From Podospora pseudoanserina (lineage: Eukaryota > Ascomycota > Sordariomycetes > Sordariales > Podosporaceae), in contig NC_085925.1 of assembly GCF_035222485.1 (NCBI RefSeq), positions 1,550,001 to 1,614,000 on the forward strand: a DNA stretch of 64,000 bases. The letters run 5' to 3'. Below, piece by piece: positions 45,801-57,200 of the stretch. The notes under the pieces are model-generated. The model did no database searches. It was given only the letters and a program-made list of their open reading frames with translations, and had not been told where the DNA came from. A program made the position numbers and the translations under genes. How positions within the stretch are numbered: the stretch's first letter is position 1; every line of letters starts with the position of its first letter.

Positions 45801-46550
45801 GCTCGCCCTCATGCTGGATCTGCCCATGGAACTTCGACCATCTGAGAACATGGAACCATTGTCCAGCGGCCGGGCCTCGGATGGTACAACGTGGACTTTT
45901 GTCGATGTTCCTTTATAGGCCATGAGTTCCGAGTTACCAAAGATACAGCTGGAAAACGTGGCCAATTCCTCCCGATACTCGCGCCATGCGCGCTGAGACT
46001 CGCTTTCCACATAACCCTGAGTCCGGCTGTGAACTGACGGTCTCCGATCAAAAGCACCCTGCCTGGTCTTGGGGCTTCCTTGCTGGATGATGATGGGACG
46101 GCCAGTAGTCGTGATCGGAGGCTTTCGGGGCGATGCCGGATTTCGTCTCTCCTGCACCGAATAAGAGCCGGCCGTGGCCGACGGGCGATCCGCATATCCG
46201 GCTGGGACGGCCGGAGGGGCCTGACTGTCATACAACAGAGAAGCCGCAACCGAACTCAGGGCATCTTGCATGATGATGATGCGCACATCCTGCACGCCGA
46301 GGTCGATATCGGCATCATAATCGAACGCGTTCGTGGAGGAGCTGGTGAGTGGCGAAGAGCCGCTGGATAAGGGGTAGAGCTGGTTGGCGCGATGTTCAAA
46401 CAAGTCTTGCGGATCGGGAAAGAGCAGGTTTCGCGTGTGGATGTCTTCCTGTACCGATTCGAGTGAGAATGGCTTATGGGAAGACGCCTGAGCCGAGGGT
46501 ACGGCCCCTGTCCCGGCCGCCGCACCGAGGTTGAAGAGTTTCCCGAGCAT
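42843..46550 (-). CDS. LST4: Lst4 / folliculin-interacting protein (FNIP) family
   Basis: A single frame of 1235 residues from ATG 46550-46548; a TTG four codons upstream also keeps the frame open but is not used. FNIP/Lst4 proteins pair with folliculin/Lst7 at the vacuole or lysosome, act on Rag GTPases and promote TORC1 signalling. The N-terminus (MLGKLFNLG..., SHKPFSLESVQEDIHTRNLL) and the VQDVRIIIMQDALSSVAASL segment, near residue 90, match my memory of fungal FNIP N-terminal domains. SCIFGNSELMAYKGTSTKVH and PMYAVALIISLPPP are longin/DENN-like core strands separated by low-complexity inserts. A later block (RIVAGIRASRVTTGQNRWPI; KIAARRLIFLLAAFLP) fits the DENN part. The last 150 residues are Ser/Gly/His-rich and the coding strand there is G-rich. 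No intron is needed. The family call is good; the symbol rests on yeast orthology. Confidence 0.8.
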   Translation of the reverse strand: MLGKLFNLGAAAGTGAVPSAQASSHKPFSLESVQEDIHTRNLLFPDPQDLFEHRANQLYPLSSGSSPLTSSSTNAFDYDADIDLGVQDVRIIIMQDALSSVAASLLYDSQAPPAVPAGYADRPSATAGSYSVQERRNPASPRKPPITTTGRPIIIQQGSPKTRQGAFDRRPSVHSRTQGYVESESQRAWREYREELATFSSCIFGNSELMAYKGTSTKVHVVPSEARPLDNGSMFSDGRSSMGRSSMRASRLSQSFSSENPPPMTTPPTPGVASRGYERKKVLITRLFPVNLPLDEKLTPAGAEESTSYPFPPTSDDNKVKKKKFQPKQKRTPMYAVALIISLPPPPQSTTTPSARPAFRGSNSYTEQDSFPSSFSSARRSGWTLVGNQPGHAVDSFETSFSSDMEDQIDSITQHWDIIMRTLTHLQSKAASVIFQMLRQADLTSPDPLPSLQHMARAMPMSGRRSEDGAPVKPPKTNAKPITLLPNCLLENRHIKEEVNAAKTRIVAGIRASRVTTGQNRWPIWRDEARSVAKWAGGKEQGFFIYTLLTSFLATHTDWLQALSPHEYRRRYFLQKKAKADEDNMVPARTIIVSDNKIAARRLIFLLAAFLPASQQIPTIRAHRPSTSTSFGTLSQSPPSFVVPILKEESLRRRINRRTGSRVPSHSRNLSLQSQHAHGTGVPPPLAHLSMEGRHERRASDATSMRTAHLPIRGADHNTRKSSAATTATITAETSVPHFATGQAADLFSPGRPGSSNSVAANDLKRLTRDDGTGANERRQSSRWSVISGFWPTRRRDSTARTPDFAEEQNGVPGSPINARRPSGAALTMVFTESGKGSGTKPVVDAQVSSPVSGCGDAASPGRASADTLGLSDQSNPPPKLQRTPDPSGAFESPVKTSINIHDGVIDVDIPLPDFLTSFESAVSSPSSSGYLSAAGFGSGLDTFEQSCRFSADGDVPLNVAGWLQQYHPDFVLQAVPAQNDLIKQVKASMRAEPTPQVLPDAFSADGDAERWVDISSAIVADTTTFTITRIHYRRLVKPGYTDGSLSGRTPSPQATAMTPLTPAAAARTTPAAADGGQVQDEFIEELIVSLDETLVEAVEKVMAAGGADMMSKASSSCSSRSTSKRRERSNSTSTQGDARSAHATHHHHGGGGGLGGGMAPEVPRSRCKTVLLGALEEIILDVIEDRKQEQQQQQEGSGGGRDSMDKDKESILREAVRSWLDLVEGGGDGRWNVD

Positions 46551-46572
46551 CTTTACCGACAACTGAGAAATC

Positions 46573-46604
46573 TAGAGAGAGAGGGAGGGAGAGAGAGAGA
46601 GAGA
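46573..46604. repeat. (GA)n microsatellite in the LST4 leader
   Basis: GA/GGGA units starting 23 bp upstream of the LST4 ATG. On the LST4 coding strand this is a CT-rich leader tract, common before fungal start codons. Confidence 0.85.
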
Positions 46605-49600
46605 TCGTATACCAGACAAGTCGCGAGACTGTCTCTATTGGTATATCAAACGGCGCCCGACCACCGAACTAGCATCCTCACTGGCGGCAGCTGAGGCATC
46701 GATATGGAAGGGCTGCTGATGTGGTCGAATATGTCATGAGAATGAGCGTTCCTGGAGCCTCGATAGGAGTTGGATCTGGTATCGCCTAACCAGAGGTGAG
46801 ATGGATTTCAAAGGAGGGACGAGAGGGCAAAGACCAAGACGTGGACGAGGACGAAGCCAGGGCGGCGCATGAGTGCGTTGTGCTCTTGGTGGTTATCTGG
46901 CTCCTGACCAAGCAGGACGGACGTGCTATGAAAGAAGACAGGAATGGCTGACCAGCCAGATGCAGGCGCTTAGACAAGCGCTATGCTGTGTTGAGAGTGA
47001 GAAGTTGGTGTGAGAGAGAGCACTTGTCGGCTGGTCAGGTCAGGTATCAGGTATCAAAATCAGGTCCGGAAACGGCTTATTGCGCCCGGAGAGACAGGAA
47101 ACACGAGAGCCCCGCGTTGTTGGAGCGACAGCGGATGGCGGGCCAGATACCAAAAATCGGCTACCCGTACTCCGTAGTGTTCTTCCGAATGGTAAGCACC
47201 AGATCAGCGCCAGGTATGGTTTTTGTCTAGCTGTGGAGTTGGGTAGACCCGAGCAGGCCGGACCTGGCGATGCCAGGGTTCGAGGTAGAGATAGGAGGGG
47301 AGGGCGGGTGGGGGGGCGGCCAGGGAATGAGAGGGAACGAGAGAGCACGAGAGCTCGAGCGAGGGGCCGAGGGGACGGTCCAAGATGATGCACAAGGAAA
47401 CTAATGCAGAGAGGGATAAAGAAGGGCGGCTCTGGTAGGATATACAACTCATCAGGTCAATTGTACTCTCGGCAGCCAACACTCAATTGCTCTGCCTTCT
47501 CTCTCTTCCCATGGAATGGCGGTGACGGCGAGAGCGGCGGTTGGATGGACGTCGTTGCGTTGTTGCAGGGCAGCACTGCGCACCCACAGCGCACCTTACC
47601 TCGTACCGCGCGAACAGGAGCTGGCGGGGCACTCTCTCACTGAAAGTGGGGCCTGCCTTGATGGGCTAGACACCATGGTAAAAGTAACGTATCTTTTTCC
47701 ATCTCTCCCGTCCACCACTTGAACCAAAAATAATTACCACTACCCATCACTTATGGCTCTCACTTGCATCTTGCAGTTGTGTGTGCACGACACTCGCATG
47801 TGTAGCTACTGGTAGATTACCGACATAAATACAATGCCTCAACAACCCAGCCAAGGCCCAAATCCGGGGTACCTGGGCCAGACTGCTGCCACGCTTGCTC
47901 AGCAGTCCCCTCAGCAATCCCCTCAGCATCTCAGTTGAGGGTCCACCAGCCTGCCGGCAGTTTCACTTCAGAAAGCATCTCCAAAGACAATCAAGCCATC
48001 CACATGACATCCAACAAGCAACATGTCCGACCACAGTTCTACAACTGCCCGCCGCCTGACCTGAGTGCCACTTCACCTCGCCGCCCTTCTCCCCCCTCCA
48101 CCGGATAGCGACTCGTGTCTCCCCGAGCTTGCGGCCCAATGATTCGAAATCACCAATACCTCTCGCTCTGAAGCAATCGGCGTGTTGCAGGGGTCCTGGT
48201 GCTCCTGGGGAAGCATCCGACAGTCTGGCTCCCAATCGTTGAAGGCGTTGGGCTGACGGGCTCACCGCCAGAATGATGCTCATCATCTTTCCCGTCGTCC
48301 CTTTTCCGGCAGTCGATCAACCTCTGCGCGGAATGAAAGAAGCCGGCTCGTGCCCGTTGACGCGTAAGACATCACAGCCGATGATGTCGGTGCAACATCA
48401 ACCATCATCAGCAAAAGGCACCGTCCTCGCCAGCAATGACATTATAATATTGCCCCATTAGGCTGTTCGTGGTCGGCCCGCACCAACCATCCACCCGACG
48501 ACTCTTCCTCCTGGTGTGCGAGGCTCGGGCCTCTCCGGCCTGGGCTCAGTCTCACCCAACCCCTGTGATATCAGCCGGTGCCGCTTCTCGACATCGGTCA
48601 CACAAGACTAGTTGGTGTTCGCAACGGCAACAAAAGCAGGAGACGTTTCCCGAACTCTGCCCAGTCCAACTTCCGACTGTATCCATCCATCCAGCAATAT
48701 CTGACCCTCGACGACACCCTCTTTAAACAGGCCCGCTTCACACCTGCATCGCTAACGTACACAAGCTCGGTTTGCGTAAACTGCGCGGCCCTTGTACACT
48801 GCAAATCCAATTGGCACACGACAAATAACATGGCGAGCGCGCAGCTCAAAATGCCCCAATGAGGAAACCCAAGGATGCAACATGGTCAGGCTAGGCTGTC
48901 CTGTTTGATTCCCTCACAAGCAGCGTAAGCCTTCTACCTATGATCTCTCTCTTTTTCTCTTCCGGAGATAACAATGCCGTCTTTACCGGCACCTTAGCAT
49001 CAGGCGGTTGGCCGTGTAGTATTCCCCAATTTCCTGTTGTTACATTGCTGGAAGTGAAGCATTCTTGGTTTATGGGGTCCCAAGAGATCCCGCAGGCCCT
49101 CGTCACGATTTATCAGCTCCCGGTCATTTCTCTCAGCCACATGTGCTGTATCACCACTCGTCGTCCGTAAGAACTGGGAAAAGCGCCGTTTTCTTACGTA
49201 CATACGAGGCTATATCTACCTGCTCTTGCACCACCTCCCAAGCTTCGTTTGCATTTCCAAGACCTGGGTTCTTGGAAACAAGAAAAGATCTGATAGGCTT
49301 TGTGCCTTAACAACCCCTCTCTAGCCATCCATGTTCGTTGTCCATCATTCCCCACCCCCACGTTTCCTTTTCACAACTCCCCATCCCGCCCGCCACTACC
49401 CACGTCAAGGCCCAGACCATAGCTTCGGGTATGGGTTTGGGCCAGCACAATGAAACCAAGCGAGAGCGAAGAAGGGTCCCATTGATCTGTCACGAAAATA
49501 AACAAGAAGGCAGACATGTGTTTCCTTTTCAGCAGCCATCCACCCATCCCACTCCTTTTCGTGTGTGACCCCCTCTCCCTTCCTGCTCCTCCCTTTCCCT

Positions 49601-49770
49601 TTTTTTTTTTTTTTGAGGGGGGGACCCCACACCGATCATCGGACTATGTAACCTCTTTGCTTGGGGTTTAAGATGGGGCTCTGCCCGAGGGTATTGTAGT
49701 AGCTGCAGGTGCTGAGGGGGAAGGGAGGGGAGGAGTGGCAACGGGTCATCTCTTTTCCCCTCATCTCGAG

Positions 49771-49773
<3 letters not shown>

Positions 49774-49802
<29 letters not shown>
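49774..49802. repeat. (GA)n microsatellite
   Basis: About fourteen uninterrupted GA units in intergenic DNA. Confidence 0.9.
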
Positions 49803-51178
49803 CGCCGAGGATTACCACTCACTCGCTCGAGGCATCAATCATAAGGCGAGATTGATCGTGATGAGGGGTTGCATGATATTTTGATGAGCCTCAAGGGTAA
49901 GTGATGGCCGTTTTGAATTGTTGGTTTGTAGCCGCGAGAGCCGCCGCTGGGAAAAAAAAGAAAATGGATATTGCGTAGCCAACTACCTTGCATACATGAT
50001 GCATATGTAGACACGTGCATACATGCCCCATCGGGTCCAAACTGCTTTTTGATAGGGGGCATAGAGGTTTACTCTGAGCTGCAGAGGCGCGCGGGGGGAG
50101 CAATTACCGCGGCTATGATATCAATCAAAACCGTTGAGAGACGAGCGTACATGTTGGACATTTCTTCACAACAGCCATGCACAAAATATACTGAGCATCA
50201 TCAAGCCTGCCCTGTCCTGTGTCAATAAGGTTTGAACCTCAAACTGGCTTCAAACCCGAGGGAGGCAAAAAAAAAAAAGAAAAAAAAGAAAAAAAAGACG
50301 TCGACGACCGACCTGAGTCAGCCTACCTCGGACTTCCGAGTAAGGGAACTTTCATGTTGTAAAACGAGCACTGTCATTTTCTTGCCCCCTCAGAGATTGT
50401 GTCACCTACGATCCAAAACACAACTGCTGGGGAAATAATCCCTGGTTGTTGGTCTTTCGTAATCCGGGGACACAAAGAGGCCGATGGCGGGCCGAAAAGA
50501 GAGGGTCCCAAGGAAAAGTCCAAGACTTTATTGGACTTGAGCCCTTTCAACAAGTTATATACTGTCCCCCCAGAAACCATCACCTTGAATTCACAACGAA
50601 GAGGGGTAGATGGATGTACAGAGGGGCAAAATGATCTTCCAGCTCTGAACGAAGAATAGTAAAAATGAAGCGAATAACCCCCCCTCCCCCGAAAGTTCTA
50701 GCATGTAAGGCGCTTGACTCGCGGTCGAGTTTCACAAATCAGCAATAAAAGGGCTCATTTGTTCCAGTTTCTGACCGTTTGTCTGAGGCCGACGAATAGA
50801 ATATATGCCGCCGTTATGGTCGATACTGAGTCAACAAGCAAGTTACTTTAGAGATTTGTTAACCCCAGGTAAAAAGGCAGGTACAAAAGCATAGCAATAA
50901 AAAAAACACAATACCTTCCTCTATCTCTATTGCTTTCCTTCTGCCATTCACAATCAATGAGTACAGGAAATAGATCAACGAATCTAACAATACAACACAA
51001 TGCAAAACCACCGCTTCTCCTCACCCTCTGTTGACTTTACTCCTCAAGTCCAAAAACCTGAGATAAAACACGCATGCCACCAGCATGTAGCCTCCTGAGA
51101 AAACATATGGGCCCGGCCAGGTTTACCTGTATCCCATCTATCCATCTTTCTCTCTAAATAACCCCTGTACTCCCCCCA

Positions 51179-52813
51179 TCACTCATGCCCCCCATCACTC
51201 GAGACCGACACCGAGCAGCAAGCCAACTTCTCACACATGCCGCCCCCACAAGAAATCTGACATCCCGTTGGTAAAAGCGGTGCCCTAACCAGCTCTGGCT
51301 GGAGTGTGACCGAGTGTATACCATAAGCATGAAGACATTCACTAATCGTCTTTGCCCTGTCCATAAACTTGGCCATATCCGGGTCAGAAACGACAACGTG
51401 TGCTGAGGCGATGGATTTCTCTTCGTTAAGTCTCCAGACGTGGAGCTCGTGGACAGCGAGAACGCCAGGAATCTATGCAGCGTGTTAGTGCGCACCCGCC
51501 TTCTTTTCTGGGGGCAAGGTGTCTTGCCTTCATAATATCGTGCTTGATATCCACGAGAATGACCCCAGCAGGTGCACTTTGTAAAAGAATGGTGCCAGAC
51601 TCCCTCAAAATTGGAATTGCTGTGCAAAAGATGAGAGCTGCGATGCCCAAGCTGATGGCTGGATCGGCGTAGTATTTAGGGTCGAATTCATTCGTCGTGT
51701 CGGGGCGAACATATTGTATGATGGCTGCCGCAATCATGACCCCCAGATTCCCAGCAATATCCCCTAAGACGTGGAACTTGGCGGCGAGCATGTTGAGATC
51801 TCCTAATGGCGCCTTGCCGATGTGTACAATGTGCCGATGTTCGGAGTGGGAATCGGTAGCAGCTATTGGCGATGTCGTCCCGTCGGCCTCAATATCGACA
51901 CATGATGCTTTCGGTGATGGTAAGTTGAGAACTGTTGCACTGCTGGTAGTGGTGCCTCCATTCTTTAGGAGTTCGGCATCGCCGCCCTTCTTACAGGGTG
52001 AAATAAGTTCATGTCTGTGGTGATGATCGCTACGAGGGACTTCATCGGTTTGTTTGCTGTGTTCATGTTCATGCCCATGCCCATGCCCATGCCCGTGTCC
52101 GTGAGAATGGCTGTGGCCGTGACCGTGACCATGGTTATGTTCTGCACCAAATTCTATCAGCCTCCCATCTAGGTCCTTCAAAAATTCTGTTGTTCTTACC
52201 ATGTAGAAAGGCAAAGCTGACGAGGTTCAGGGCGAGACCTACGCCACCCACTATCAAGACCAGTTTGGGTTCTTCGACTTTCTCCATCTTTATAAAGCGT
52301 TCGATGGACTGGAATAAAATACTGAGCGCTAAAGCGAACAAAAAGGATCCATTGAAAAAGGCGCCAAGCAGCGTAGATCGCTGCCAGCCGAAAGATAGCT
52401 CTTGAGGCGAGCCACTGCGCTCAGATACCTGCGAAGAGAAAGGTCAGCTGTAGGGCTTCATGAGGATGTATACAAATGAGTGTGACGTACAACAATGGCG
52501 ACCAGAGTCACCACATAGCCGAGTAGATCATTTAGCTGGAGATTTCGGTGTCAGCAACCGGTCCATGCAACTCTCTTCTGCAAAGACCCGTAGATCTATA
52601 CATACGTAGTGAATGGCATCAGCGTAGAGTGCCAAACTACTAGTTTTGAAGGCGACTGCGTGATACAGGGTTAGTCGGACAGCGTCATCTGATGTTGCTC
52701 AAGGGTCGAGTGCGTTGTCAATACCTACCAACAAGCTCACACACGAAGAAAGTGGTCGAGATGGCGATAATAATCGACACTCTTGTCCTCTTGCTGAGTT
52801 TCCTGGTCGCCAT
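51179..52813 (-). CDS. CDF-family zinc transporter (Zrc1/Cot1-like), six exons with one GC-AG intron
   Basis: Exons 52813-52729, 52655-52606, 52535-52491, 52428-52200, 52141-51528 and 51472-51179 (minus) give 438 residues. Cation diffusion facilitators export Zn2+ from the cytosol; the closest yeast proteins, Zrc1 and Cot1, act at the vacuole. The transport-site motifs are visible: His44 and Asp48 in TM2 (HYLND) and His260 and Asp264 in TM5 (HVLGDIAGN), the HxxxD pair of zinc-selective members. A His-rich loop of alternating GH follows TM4 (from residue 137). The C-terminal cytoplasmic domain (IPGVLAVHELHVWRLNEE) fits the family. The fifth intron has a GCAAGA donor with ACTAAC branch and ATAG acceptor; without it the C-terminal domain is lost. 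The C-terminus is Cys-rich (CGGGMCEKLACC). The gene is divergent from IML1 across 1.4 kb. Confidence 0.9.
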
Positions 52814-54219
52814 GGTAGATTATTCGGGGACTGGGCTGGCGAAGAGTAGTGTGAGCAAACTGATAGTAGAAGAAAAGTAGCAGAAGGAAGCTCTCGCTGA
52901 CAGCAAACTGATGTGTGTGATATCAAGACACCGCAGTAGGCGGGGCAAACAATGCCAATATCTCTGGTGTTTGCGACTTTGCGACCTGTGGACCTCTCGT
53001 TGCCATGAAGCATGGACCAGGAAGCTGGCTCAACAGATAAATGTTGAATCTTGCAGGATTGCAGAGCACCGCATGGCCAGGAAGCTGAGAGTAGATCTGT
53101 CGATTTTGCATCTGCAGTCACTTGAATGAGTGACTGTCTAGCTCGCACGGCCTTAGTGCTGCACAGGAGCATTCGACCTTAAGAGCATGCAGGGTGAGGT
53201 GTGTTGTGTGTTGCAGATGGCAGCCGGACCGGTAAGTTGGGACGCCCGGTGTCTGCGAGAGACTCCGAGCAAGATACTGAGGTGAGATAAAGTATGACGT
53301 GGTAATGTGTGAGCGTGTACACAGAAGAGGAGGATCCTCAACTCCGAGAGCGGGAGCAGGTGGCCGCCCAGAGAGCAGAGAAATGAAGACCAGTGGTTCA
53401 GAGAGGGAATGTCGGCCATATCAATGAATAATTTGGTGCAAGAAGAAGCTGGATTTAATTAGCGCCAAATGGCTTCAAGCTTCAATCAAGCTTCAAATTG
53501 ACCGGATGGTGGCTTGCTTTCAAGTGGGCAGCCGCTGTCAGTGCATGTGCCTCATCCACGTTTCCCTCTTGAGGAAGTAGCAACTGCGGCAAGTGACTGC
53601 TGCCTAAGAAAATGAAGAGATGTCTCCCTGGTTCTAAAGAGTGCCATTGCTTCGAGAACAGATCCAAGACAAGATCACAAAGGTCCGGAGCATGCCATCT
53701 CTTATTCTTTTCCTTGGTGTCTCTCAGGCCACAAGATAACTAACTGGACAGAAATGTTACACAGTCACCAAGCCGTACAACAAAATCGGCACACCGAAAG
53801 GCGGCCGGACACCGGACAATTTGTAAGACTGATTCGATTCAGTGCCGAGGGGTTGCTCTTGCCCGGGGTGATGTAATTCTGGAATTCTGGAGGTGAGGTT
53901 TGGAGATGAAAAGCAATCACCAATCATATCCCAGCAACAGCCACCCAGCTGTTCCCGGCAGGCACCACATTTGCAGGGATGTGGATCGCGGGAGACAGGG
54001 GAACGGGTCATTGCGCTAACTCTATTGAGAAGGCGGGGAAATAATCCTGGATTTTGCCAACGATAACTCACGTCAACACCGTTTACAGGCGCTGAAGGTC
54101 GGACGGACAATGCGATATGCAAATGCGACAGCTTTTTCGACGACGATACGAAGACATGATTTTTCGACAGCGAAAAGAGCAACCATAACCCTACAATCTC
54201 AATTTGATGAGAAAGCTCA
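52814..54219. other. Divergent promoter region between the zinc transporter and IML1
   Basis: Both genes are transcribed outward from this 1.4-kb stretch. It contains an 11-bp perfect tandem repeat, tcaagcttcaa, at 53475-53496, and a duplicated aattctgg near 53876-53891. An ATG at 54110 opens a 110-codon frame that overlaps the IML1 start in another phase. A half match to the Zap1 zinc-responsive element (accttaag, 53168-53175) was seen but lacks the second arm. No coding gene is visible. Confidence 0.5.
53475..53496. repeat. Perfect 11-bp tandem repeat
   Basis: Two back-to-back copies of tcaagcttcaa in the divergent promoter region, each containing an AAGCTT palindrome. Confidence 0.85.
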
Positions 54220-57200
54220 ATGTCGTCGAGAACCGCCTCGGCCGGCGCGCCGGGGCCTGCAAAAGGCGCTCAGGGTTGGCCGTCCCACCTTCGCCAGTTC
54301 AGTAAAGCCAGCGCAGAGGAGCAACCGCATCTATATCCCAATCTCAATCCCCATTCACCGGCAGACACGATCACTTCGAGCAGTTCGACGATTCGCGAGC
54401 GACCCCAGTCGGCGAAACGCCCAGAACGAAGATGGACCGTGACTGTCAACGAAGCGCTTTCCGGCGATGAAGTGTTGCTCAACTTTGAGCTGCTAGGGGA
54501 CGATATCCAGCCAGGCAGCCTCGTGGCTATCGATGTGCTAAAGTCAGAAACCGAGAAGCAGCATCACCCAGAACGCAGCAAAGATGACAGCTCTGCGGGT
54601 TGCAAGCCAAAGCGCTACATATGTATCGCCAAAGACTTGAATAAGGATTTCAGGGCTCGATACCCCATGGTCGAAGTCTATGTCGCCAAACATATCGCAG
54701 AAGCCTTTGGGATGAGGAAGGGTACACAAGTTACTGTCGCTCCAGTATGATGCCCTTTTCAACTTTGTGGATGGGAATTGTCCCTAACGAAGATCTTTCC
54801 AGATTGACAGCACGAACCCGGCCGTTGAAGCATCTCACCTCGAGCTCTGCTTTAAAGATCAGTATCTTTCGCGAGCTGATATGTGGCGTATGGCAGTGGG
54901 AATGCTTTCAGAGCGGACCGTATACAAAGGACAGATGATCCTGTTCATGGGTACCGTCAAGGCGCAGGTCACAGCTGTGTATGTTGACGGACGCCAAATT
55001 CATTCTGCCTTCTTCGGCCGCGACACAAAGCCCATATTCCGCAGCGAATCCGCTCGATATGTTCTTTTCATCCAGATGTCCCGCGAGATGTGGGACTTTG
55101 ACTCGGATGGTTCCGGCGAGATCATGTTTAACAAAGTGGTCAACGGGTTCCTGCCAGCGCTCTTCAAGAAGTGGGCAGCTATGAAGCTGAAGCATCTTGT
55201 CACCATCGTGTTGTTTGCACGCGTCGAGTACGACACGGGTATTTCGACTGAACTCGCCAATGACGCTGTTCAAAACCTTTACTACACCGGCATTCAGTCC
55301 TCTGGAAACCGCCGCCCATACAAGGACTTCTATAGGGTAGTCGTCAGTGAGATGGGCAGTGGTGAGTGGACCAAAATCTTGCATCAGCTCAAGCGGGAGT
55401 TTAACTACTTCCGCAAGGATATCAGCACCCACCACATGAAGGCCATAACATGGTCACCCTTCCCTGGCTCGGATGATCCTGCGATTCGCGAGTCAACCCT
55501 CAACAAGATCAAAGCTGAAGCCTCTCGAGCGGTGCACGGAAACTTCCTTGAAGCCATCAACATGGCCTCTTCCTTGTACGCCCACGATTACATTGACAGA
55601 GACTTGACGAGGACCGGCGTGTCTGTTGTGGTCATTAGTCCCAGTCCTGGCGTTTTCGAGGTCGACTACGACGCGCTTCGTCGAACGACTGAATCTCTTG
55701 TGGGTAATGGCATCGGCATTGATTTGATCTGCATACCAAAGATACCACTGCACTCTGTCCCGCTGTTTCGTTATCGTGCTCCTCAAAACTCGGAGCTTGC
55801 TCGCCAAAGGTCGAAGCTGAACATGAGTAGCGGAAGTACCCCAAAGCAGACCAGTTCGGTGTTTGGGAGTTACAGCAGTCAAGTAGGGTTATTTTCTCCT
55901 GGAAAGGGACTCGAAATGGCCCACCATGGTGAGCCTGTCGGTCAACGCTTCGCACAAGATGAATATGTCTCCGCTGTGCCCCAGTGGCTTCATGTGTCAT
56001 ACTGGACGGGCGCGTCTGAAGAAGCACTTTCTTATGAGGGAATTGCTTTGTCGGTTTCGGACGCGCCTCATGGTGACGCCGGAGACGAGTTCCCAATTCG
56101 ATGTCGCATGTATGACTTGCAAATGCGAAGCGTGATGGAAACCAATGAGATCGAGACCCAGCCGCTGCACATGGATCCATATTTCCCTCTGTCGGCGCTC
56201 CAGACCACTCAGATCTCCCAACCGCACATCGATTCCGATGGGACGATATTTGTCAAGAACACCAAGGTGCCAGAGACTCTTTTTGAACACGTCTATGGTT
56301 TCCAGAAGTTTGTCCCTGATAGAAACAGCAAACATGTGGAACGATTACTGTGGAAACAACTGCAACAGTATGACGACTCCAGGGCACGACTGCCAACTTC
56401 CCGGAGGATTGCTGGTCCTCACAGGCATGGGCATATGTACGAGGATGTTCCAAGAAAGCAAGTGTCGGAAGATACCAGCCTGCTGAGTACCTCCTTTAGC
56501 GAGCGTCGTCCTTCCACTGCTATTCAACCCACAATTTCTGGGCTTTCTCAATTTCATCGGCAGAGCTCTGACAGGTTGGAGGTCCCATCTTCCTTGTCGA
56601 CCAACCGTAAAAGTCCTGCTGGGTCTAGTAACGCCAGCAGCACCGCTACTTCGTCTCCCACCAAGGCCCCTAAGTTCATGCGACAGATCAGCCGTTCGAG
56701 TGCGGGTTTTAAGATAGCAGCTCCTAAGGCAGCCGTCGCAGAATTGAGCGTCCAGAGTGTTGAAGCCTCGCGGCCCTCGGGTCCACACGATCACAGGATG
56801 GGCAATGCTCGCGGAGATCAACGGCCAATGTCTTCGGACAAGACAAGAATGGGCTCGCCTTTATTCAACCAAGGCAGTTTCTCCTCTCACACGTTTGCAC
56901 AGGGGCATCTGTCTCCTGGAGATTCGGGCAGCAAGCCGATCCTGATCAGAAACCAACAGCTGAGTGGTGTCAGCATGGCCAATTCGATTCTGGCCTCAAC
57001 ACTGCGCCCAGAGCCTATTCGCCTCGACCGGGACATAAAAAAGTCCAACGCCATCCGGAACGACGATGCTAATCGGCATAACAAATCCAAATTATTGGCG
57101 GATGCCATGCCGGAGTTGCCAACCACTTTGTCTCCCACCACAGCTCTGAACCCGTGGCTGACAATCCTGAACCCGTCCAACACCCAACCTGAGGATGTGA

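Larger units (their letters stand above)
46551..51178. other. Gene-poor 4.6-kb stretch upstream of LST4
   Basis: No convincing gene. The LST4 leader and promoter should lie at the left, beginning with a (GA)n tract at 46573-46604. The right end is the 3' flank of the zinc transporter gene, AT-rich from about 50880. A second (GA)n tract is at 49774-49802, a T-run near 49600-49613 and an A-rich run at 50267-50297. A tRNA-like anticodon hairpin at about 50715-50735 was examined and rejected. Confidence 0.45.

Noticed and set aside
50700-50760. tRNA-like hairpin with a seven-base loop containing CGC (cttgactcgcggtcgag)
   Set aside because: No proper T-arm/B box follows and no acceptor stem closes, so a functional tRNA is not supported.
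53166-53176. accttaag as a Zap1 zinc-responsive element in the transporter promoter
   Set aside because: The consensus ACCTTNAAGGT is not completed; a half match of this size is expected by chance.
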